Source: an uncultured SAR86 cluster bacterium (lineage in GTDB: Bacteria > Pseudomonadota > Gammaproteobacteria > Magnimaribacterales > D2472). Taken from it: a DNA stretch of 64,000 bases. The translations under genes were made by a program, and so were the position numbers. The notes under the pieces were generated by a model. That model did not search any database, was not told where the DNA came from, and saw only the letters and a program-made list of their open reading frames with translations. This document shows positions 58,695-64,000 of this stretch, piece by piece. Location: NCBI GenBank assembly GCA_902593675.1, contig CACJJI010000002.1, positions 62,001 through 126,000 of the forward strand, in the 5' to 3' direction. Positions within the stretch are counted from its first letter, which is position 1. Every line of letters starts with the position of its first letter.

Positions 58695-60098
58695 TTAATC
58701 TATTGCAATAGATCGTTGAGTTAAAAACTCTTTTGTGTCCTCAAGAATTGACTGGGTTTCTGCAGAATTATCTTTATCTAAAAGTGTTTCAAGATCTGTC
58801 ATCACTTTGCTCATAGAGCCCCAAGGACCTTCTTCATTTAGACGTTGAGTTATAAGCGCTTGATATCGGCTCATCATATCCTCTGGTGCTGCTTGTGGAT
58901 AAAACTGACAAATTAATCTTTCTGCAAATAGCCTATGACGCTCATCAGTAATATTGCGACAAATTTTTATCCTTTCTTCTGCTGAGTCGATACGATGGAA
59001 GTCTGCCATGAGATCTTTATCTTCTTTTGATGGAAAGCCTCCAGCATAAATCATTTGCTCGATATGATCATATTCATTGTTCCAGTTATTGATTTTATCG
59101 GCCATGGCTTGACTGACAAGTGATTGAAAATCTATGTTATCTCTTACTTGCTTCGCCCTATCCTCTAATAAAGCAAAATCTATATCAAATGCATTTTTAT
59201 CATCAATCATAGAGCTGGGACATATGGGTATTGTTTTATTAATTCCATATTTTTTAAAAGGTCCTGATTTGCCAGGCTTTTGAACCATGGAGTAGATTTC
59301 TTGGGTATCAAGATCAAAGATTTCTTCAGGCTCAAAGCTAAGATCAAAAAACATTAAATCATTGGGAGCTTTGCTGCCACAAGGAACAACAGGATATCTA
59401 AAAACCTCGCGCCTGAAGACCTCTCCCAGACCTAAAAAACCAGGCTTTTGAACAGCGTCTTGAACGCCTGCTTTAGAGGAAATATTGAGAAAGTAATCTA
59501 GCAGCTCAGGTTTTTTTTCATTGATGATTTTTAGTAATGAGATCATCAATTTACAATCAGCAATCGCATCATGAGCGTCACCAATTTCGATACCATTAGC
59601 TTCAGCCAAGTCTGCCTGCTTCAAACTAATTGCAGGACCGCCATCATAAAGTGGGATATTTAATAAATCAGGAGAAAAAGCAGCAATATTATTCATCATC
59701 AACAAAAGATCTAACCGACTATTTCCATTGGTATTGGTAAGGTACGATTCAAATAGATTCCAATAAAATTGCCGTCGCACTAGCTCCTCATCATAAGCCA
59801 TACCATTAAAGGTGATAAAAACTGCAGGCTCATCAATGGTCCACTGGCGCCATTGACGATTAAGATCTCGCATCATCTCATAATGAGAAACATTGGAATT
59901 AAAAAGATGGGTTTTTTTATTTGTTACCATTGCCATTGGGTGAGGAATCGCCCATGGCAGAGGAGCGCAACCTAGATTTTGCTCATCTTGGATTTCTAAA
60001 TTACGGTTTGCTTGAATTGATCCACACTGAAGAATTTGGGCAAAATCTTTAATTAACCCAGTTGTCTCGGTGTCGTAAAAAATTAAGTTGTTACTCAA
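58695..60098 (-). CDS. sbcB: exodeoxyribonuclease I
   Basis: 467 residues, the length of E. coli ExoI. DEDD catalytic residues: Asp and Glu in FYDTETTGLIKDF (residues 9 and 11), FITFNGMAYDEELVRR, and DAHDAIADCKLMISL near residue 186. The SH3-like and C-terminal parts are present (RYPVVPCGSKAPNDLMFFDLSFEPEE). It digests single-stranded DNA 3' to 5' in mismatch repair and recombination. It lies 7 bp downstream of the acyl-CoA dehydrogenase gene on the same strand and is probably co-transcribed with it. Confidence 0.95.
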   Translation of the reverse strand: MSNNLIFYDTETTGLIKDFAQILQCGSIQANRNLEIQDEQNLGCAPLPWAIPHPMAMVTNKKTHLFNSNVSHYEMMRDLNRQWRQWTIDEPAVFITFNGMAYDEELVRRQFYWNLFESYLTNTNGNSRLDLLLMMNNIAAFSPDLLNIPLYDGGPAISLKQADLAEANGIEIGDAHDAIADCKLMISLLKIINEKKPELLDYFLNISSKAGVQDAVQKPGFLGLGEVFRREVFRYPVVPCGSKAPNDLMFFDLSFEPEEIFDLDTQEIYSMVQKPGKSGPFKKYGINKTIPICPSSMIDDKNAFDIDFALLEDRAKQVRDNIDFQSLVSQAMADKINNWNNEYDHIEQMIYAGGFPSKEDKDLMADFHRIDSAEERIKICRNITDERHRLFAERLICQFYPQAAPEDMMSRYQALITQRLNEEGPWGSMSKVMTDLETLLDKDNSAETQSILEDTKEFLTQRSIAID

Positions 60099-60105
60099 CT
60101 CTTTA

Positions 60106-61362
60106 CTAAGATCTACTGATATTAGATGACTCTACCTTTGATTTGTCATATTCCGCATATTTTCCAAGCTCATATCTGGCTACTGACCTTCTATGCACTT
60201 CATCCGGCCCATCGGCGAGTCGTAAAGTTCTCATTCCAGCATACATTCTTGCCAGTGGGAAAACTTGAGAAACTCCTGCACCACCATGCATTTGGATGGC
60301 TCTATCGATTACATCGCAAACAATATTTGGAACAATCACTTTAATTTGAGCAATTTCACTGGCAGCAACTTTATTGCCAACAGTGTCCATCATGTGGGCT
60401 GCTTGCAGAGTTAGAAGTCTAGCCATGTTTAATTCAATTCTTGAATTGGCAATGATATCCATGTTGCCGCCTAGCTGAGATAAAGGCTTACCAAAAGCAA
60501 CTCTACTTTGAGATCTTTCACACATCATTTGTAAGGCTCTTTCACCCAAGCCAACAGCTCTCATGCAATGATGAATTCTACCTGGTCCAAGACGGCCCTG
60601 AGCAATTTCAAAACCTCTGCCCTCCCCAAGAATCATATTGCTTTTAGGAACTCTTACATTTGTAAATTTGAGATGAGCGTGTCCATGCGGAGCATCATCC
60701 CAACCAAAGACCTCCATCATTTTTCTGACTTCAATGCCCTCTGAATCCATTGGAACAAGAATTTGAGAGTGCCTTTTATGTCGAGGAGAATCTGGATCTT
60801 GATCAGTCACACACATAAACACAATAATTTTACACCTAGGATCGCCAGCTCCAGAAGTCCACCACTTTTCACCATTAATGACATATTCATCACCGTCAAG
60901 AATTGCTGTGGCAGCCATGTTCGTAGCATCTGAGGAAGCCACACCAGGCTCTGTCATACCAAATGCAGATCTAATTTCTCCAGCTAAAAGAGGTTTTAAC
61001 CAAGTTTCTTTTTGTTCTTCAGAACCATATCTTTCCAGAACTTCCATGTTGCCAGTATCAGGAGCAGAACAATTAAAAACCTCAGAAGCTATTCCAACTG
61101 CGCCCATTTTTTCTGCCAAATGTGAGTATTCAAAATTACTTAGCCCCGTACCAAACTCGCCCTCATAGCCAGGCAAGAAAAAATTCCACAGCCCTTCAGC
61201 CTTGGCCTTGGCTTTCATTTCTTCCATAATTGGTGGAACACACCATCTGCCACCCTCTTCAACTTGTTGCGCATAAGTAGATTCGTTGGGTCTAATTTCA
61301 ACATCTATAAATGTTTGCACCCTATCAAGAAACGCTTGAACCTCTGGTCTTAAATCTCTCAT
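60106..61362 (-). CDS. acyl-CoA dehydrogenase
   Basis: 418 residues. FAD-binding signatures are [16 protein letters not shown] near residue 134 and [18 protein letters not shown] near residue 164. The C-terminal domain has [31 protein letters not shown], where Asp/Glu of PDEVH probably supplies the catalytic base. The [17 protein letters not shown] segment resembles the ACAD10/11-like and FadE-type group. It oxidises acyl-CoA to enoyl-CoA; chain length is not evident. A divergent LysR gene lies across 135 bp that hold nested palindromes, suggesting that LysR controls it. Confidence 0.93.
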   Translation of the reverse strand: MRDLRPEVQAFLDRVQTFIDVEIRPNESTYAQQVEEGGRWCVPPIMEEMKAKAKAEGLWNFFLPGYEGEFGTGLSNFEYSHLAEKMGAVGIASEVFNCSAPDTGNMEVLERYGSEEQKETWLKPLLAGEIRSAFGMTEPGVASSDATNMAATAILDGDEYVINGEKWWTSGAGDPRCKIIVFMCVTDQDPDSPRHKRHSQILVPMDSEGIEVRKMMEVFGWDDAPHGHAHLKFTNVRVPKSNMILGEGRGFEIAQGRLGPGRIHHCMRAVGLGERALQMMCERSQSRVAFGKPLSQLGGNMDIIANSRIELNMARLLTLQAAHMMDTVGNKVAASEIAQIKVIVPNIVCDVIDRAIQMHGGAGVSQVFPLARMYAGMRTLRLADGPDEVHRRSVARYELGKYAEYDKSKVESSNISRS

Positions 61363-61377
61363 TATTTCCTCTTATTA

Positions 61378-61455
61378 ATGGTTGTTATTTATAATATAAG
61401 TATTGTGAATGTTATAAAATAACTTTATTATTACTAATCAATTTACAACAACCAT
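61378..61455. promoter_or_regulatory. concentric palindromes in the acyl-CoA dehydrogenase/LysR intergenic region
   Basis: Outer arms ATGGTTGTT (61378-61386) and AACAACCAT (61447-61455) are exact complements. An inner palindrome GTTAT-AAA-ATAAC (61411-61423) has its centre at 61417, half a base from the centre of the outer pair. This is a plausible operator layout for the LysR tetramer encoded beside it. Confidence 0.5.
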
Positions 61456-61497
61456 GATAACTGTAAGCAACATGCAAAGCTATAGGGTGAAACAAAA

Positions 61498-62409
61498 ATG
61501 AAAATAAGTTCTTTTGATTTAAACCTATTTGTCATTATGAACTCTATTTATACCGAAGGCAGTCTTACAAAAGCAGCCGAAGTCGTTGGGATTACTCAGC
61601 CTGCTGTCTCCAATGCCCTGTCTAGGTTGAGAGAGAAATTTGATGATGAGCTATTCGTCAGGACTGGTAGTGGCATGGTGCCGACTCAAAAAACAGAAAA
61701 TATCATTAAAGACATTCAAAATGCTCTTCAGCTCATGCAAAAGAGCGTTAATGAACCTGATGAGTTTAACCCAGCAACCAGCCAAAAAACTTTCAGAATA
61801 TCCCTTGGCGATATAAACGAAGGACGAATCCTGGCAATCCTTATGGGCAAAATGGAAAAACAAGCTCCGAACATAAAACTCGAGTGCTACTATTCTGCAA
61901 GAGATCAGGTACCCCATGCTCTCGCAACAAATGAACTTAGCTTTGCTGTAGACCCTTTTATACCTAACTCTAAAGACACCAATTCAATGAAGGTATTTAC
62001 CGACCAATTTGTGGTAGCTCATCGTGCCAATCATCCTATCTCTCAAGCATCAGACATTACGCTTGATGAATTACTTAAATTAAAATATATCAACATCTCC
62101 AATAGAAAAAGAGGTGCCTCTGTTGTAGAGATGGAAATGCAAAAAATGCAGCTACAACCAGAAATTGCTCTTAGATCTCAGCATTATCAAGTGACTCCAG
62201 AAATAGTTAGATCAACAGACCTATGCCTACTTTGCTCAGAGACTTTTGCAAAAAAACACGGACTAAGTTACCTAGAACTTCCATTTAATGTTCCCGCCCT
62301 TGAGCAATACTTAATTTGGCATTCTAGTGACGATAATGATGGTTCTCACATTTGGATGAGAAATCTGATAATTGAATCCTTTGAAGAAGTTAGCGCGCTT
62401 AAGTCTTAG
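61498..62409 (+). CDS. LysR-family transcriptional regulator
   Basis: 303 residues. The winged HTH is FVIMNSIYTEGSLTKAAEVVGITQPAVSNALSRLREKFDDELFVRTG, the standard LysR start, followed by a two-lobe effector domain (FRISLGDINEGRILAILM... and FAVDPFIPNS). The inducer is unknown. It is divergent from the acyl-CoA dehydrogenase gene, so it probably responds to a fatty or related acyl compound, and it ends in an 11-bp overlap with the convergent methyltransferase gene. Confidence 0.93.
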   Translation: MKISSFDLNLFVIMNSIYTEGSLTKAAEVVGITQPAVSNALSRLREKFDDELFVRTGSGMVPTQKTENIIKDIQNALQLMQKSVNEPDEFNPATSQKTFRISLGDINEGRILAILMGKMEKQAPNIKLECYYSARDQVPHALATNELSFAVDPFIPNSKDTNSMKVFTDQFVVAHRANHPISQASDITLDELLKLKYINISNRKRGASVVEMEMQKMQLQPEIALRSQHYQVTPEIVRSTDLCLLCSETFAKKHGLSYLELPFNVPALEQYLIWHSSDDNDGSHIWMRNLIIESFEEVSALKS

Positions 62410-63016
62410 GAGCTTCACCATAATATAAAAAAGATGCTATTTTTGGCCCTTTTATATATTTCTTTTTTAAATCTTTAAATTTAAAGCCTCCTGCAAGAAT
62501 GAGCTCTTCAATATTTCTGTTCAGATTGCAGCCACCAGCAATTTTTTTCCAAACAGGTGTAATTCTATGTTGCCATTTTTGAACATTAGGTTCAGACGAT
62601 AGACCATGCTCCATAAAAAATAATGAACCTCCAGGTTTAAGCAATCGGCGAGCTTCTGCAAGAGCTTGCATGGGATCAGGAATGGTGCAAAGACTAAAGC
62701 CAATAACCGCACTATCAAATGTTGAAGATTCCAAATCAATTGACTCAGCAGTTGTCTCAATGAAAGAAATTTTAGAGTCAAAATTTGAAGCCCTAGATTT
62801 TGCAATTGCCACCGAGCTAACAGCCGGATCAACTCCAACAACCTCAGTTACCTTCTTAAAATCATAAAAATCAAAATTTAAACCTGATCCAATACCAATC
62901 TCTAGAACTCTCCCATGGGCTCTAGGAATAATTTGTGCTCTCTTTTTTTGAAAGCCCTCCATGCCACAACAACAATCTAATAATTTTGGTAAGAAATATT
63001 TCTCATATAGAGTCAT
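62399..63016 (-). CDS. METTL7/UbiE-like class I methyltransferase
   Basis: 205 residues. SAM-binding motif GRVLEIGIGSGLNFDFYDF near residue 35, acidic loop VVGVDPA, motif IV region DSAVIGFSLCTIPDP and RRLLKPGGSLFFMEHGLS. The SGLNF pattern suggests the METTL7-type thiol/small-molecule methyltransferases rather than UbiE itself. The substrate is unknown. It lies 2 bp downstream of the SDR gene, so the two are co-transcribed. Confidence 0.85.
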   Translation of the reverse strand: MTLYEKYFLPKLLDCCCGMEGFQKKRAQIIPRAHGRVLEIGIGSGLNFDFYDFKKVTEVVGVDPAVSSVAIAKSRASNFDSKISFIETTAESIDLESSTFDSAVIGFSLCTIPDPMQALAEARRLLKPGGSLFFMEHGLSSEPNVQKWQHRITPVWKKIAGGCNLNRNIEELILAGGFKFKDLKKKYIKGPKIASFLYYGEAPKT

Positions 63017-63018
63017 AA

Positions 63019-63816
63019 TTAGCTCAAATCATGACCCGCTGTTCCAACCAAACCACCATCGGAAGGAATAGTGGCGCCAACTGTGTATGCGCCAGCTCTT
63101 GAGCAAAGGAATATTGCTAATCCAGCTATGTCCTCAGGAGAGCCAATTCTTTTTCGTGGATTCCTTGATTCTATAAATGAATAGTCATGATTGACAGCAG
63201 CTCCTAACATCATAGATTCATATGGGCCTGGTGCTATTGCATTAACTAAAATATTGTCACCAACAAGCCTTTTAGCCAAAATCCTTGTTAAGTGATGAAC
63301 TGCAGCCTTAGAGGTCCCATAGGCATAGGCTTCTATTACAGGAACATTCATTCCATCTACAGACCCAATGTTGATCACTCGAGATGGGTCTTCTAATGAT
63401 GAATTTACACTAAGCAATGGGGTAAGTTTTTGAGTTAGATAAAATATACTTTTTACATTTAAGTCCATTACCTTATCCCATCCCTTTTCTGAATACTCGG
63501 CATACGGCTCTCCCCATGAAGCACCAGCATTATTTATGAGAAAATCAATGTGCTCTTCTTTTGATTGAATGAATTCAACAAAGTCACTCATTCCATCCAT
63601 GGTGCTTAAGTCACAGGGAACGGGAATACACTCGCCCGAAAACTTATCTGATAATTCTTTAGCTTTTTCAATTAGAGCAGCTTCTTTTCTGGCTGTAATA
63701 TATACCTTGACGCCATTAGCCAAAAAGCCTGCAGCTATCATCTCGCCTATTCCTCTTGAGCCACCAGTTACTATTGCTACCTTTCCAGAGACATTAAAAA
63801 GTTCCTCGATTTTCAT
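63019..63816 (-). CDS. short-chain dehydrogenase/reductase
   Basis: 265 residues, classical SDR. Cofactor loop VTGGSRGIGEMIAAGFLANG near residue 16, DFLINNAGASWGEP near residue 90 and the catalytic YxxxK in AYAYGTSKAAVHHLTR near residue 164; the C-terminal part reads RIGSPEDIAGLAIFLCS. It resembles 3-oxoacyl reductases of the RhlG type. Along with the acyl-CoA dehydrogenase and methyltransferase it may handle acyl or other lipid-like compounds. Confidence 0.92.
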   Translation of the reverse strand: MKIEELFNVSGKVAIVTGGSRGIGEMIAAGFLANGVKVYITARKEAALIEKAKELSDKFSGECIPVPCDLSTMDGMSDFVEFIQSKEEHIDFLINNAGASWGEPYAEYSEKGWDKVMDLNVKSIFYLTQKLTPLLSVNSSLEDPSRVINIGSVDGMNVPVIEAYAYGTSKAAVHHLTRILAKRLVGDNILVNAIAPGPYESMMLGAAVNHDYSFIESRNPRKRIGSPEDIAGLAIFLCSRAGAYTVGATIPSDGGLVGTAGHDLS

Positions 63817-63899
63817 AATTATCCTTGCTTAATTTAACAAATGCTTATGTTCTCTTGAAATCATTATGAATTCAATAGCATTGCCTTTAGAATACTGTC

Positions 63900-64000
63900 A
63901 TGGAATTAACTTTAAATATTATTCTGCTAATAGCAGGAATCACAATTCTTGTTTGGGGAGCAAATAAATTTGTTGATCATGCGTCTGTCATAGCCAAACA
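63900..64000 (+). CDS. calcium/sodium antiporter (CaCA family), N-terminal fragment
   Basis: The ATG at 63900 opens a frame of 33 codons to the window edge: MELTLNIILLIAGITILVWGANKFVDHASVIAK. The helix followed by WGANKFVDHASVIAK resembles the start of YrbG-like Ca2+/Na+ antiporters (hydrophobic helix, then xxADxLVxxAS). Too short to be sure; the rest lies outside the window. Confidence 0.6.
   Translation, partial: MELTLNIILLIAGITILVWGANKFVDHASVIAK

Overview
The window looks like chromosomal DNA from a streamlined, AT-rich marine gammaproteobacterium, most plausibly of the SAR86 type. The class assignment rests on gene content and order: hda next to a DUF2066 gene and divergent purM-purN-DUF3108, dnaX-recR, wrbA-DUF2069, and a FabY-type ketoacyl synthase. 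The marine, light-using lifestyle rests on a complete proteorhodopsin, a large TonB-dependent receptor, a BCCT osmolyte transporter, very short intergenic gaps and many overlapping gene ends. SAR86 itself is an inference from this combination; no rRNA or marker phylogeny is available here. No phage, insertion sequence, integrase or CRISPR array was seen.

Layout. 0-0.9 kb: the 5' end of putA (running off the left edge) and two small genes. 0.9-2.7 kb: an ABC-2 type exporter. 2.8-9.6 kb: a TPR-sulfotransferase gene downstream of a TonB-dependent receptor, then a divergent BCCT transporter with a SnoaL-like gene. 9.6-13.2 kb: tRNA-Arg and tRNA-Pro, folD-fabY and folE. 13.2-17.1 kb: htpG-gpsA-DUF4389 on the minus strand with a good sigma-32-like promoter, a tiny DUF2256 gene absent from the ORF track, and a DUF4149 gene. 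17.0-18.2 kb: a blue-type proteorhodopsin between tRNA-Asp and tRNA-Val. 18.2-34.7 kb: housekeeping genes (xseA, an M23 peptidase, wrbA, sppA, hda, purM, purN, dcd, recR, dnaX, recX). 34.7-41.3 kb: MAPEG, nitroreductase, Hsp20, a DsbD/ScsB-like protein with a redoxin, HNH nuclease, YwaF-like and PLP enzymes.

41.3-57.3 kb is the most unusual part. It holds a NaChBac-like voltage-gated cation channel with an acidic DDW filter. Next come a 2049-residue FecR/cadherin-repeat surface protein and a TPR + beta-barrel protein resembling Slam/type XI exporters. These are followed by a TetR regulator, a CHASE2 adenylate cyclase, a DUF481 barrel, an MscS channel, a cyclic-nucleotide-gated K+ channel and an SLC13/RCK_C transporter. 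I read this as two linked hypotheses: a surface-protein export pair, and an envelope-sensing cAMP/ion-flux module.

57.3-64 kb: alpha/beta hydrolase, tRNA-Val(GAC), a small RodZ-like HTH protein, exonuclease I with an acyl-CoA dehydrogenase, a divergent LysR regulator with concentric palindromes between them, a METTL7-like methyltransferase, an SDR, and the first codons of a Ca2+/Na+ antiporter cut by the right edge. No gene-free stretch exceeds about 300 bases.
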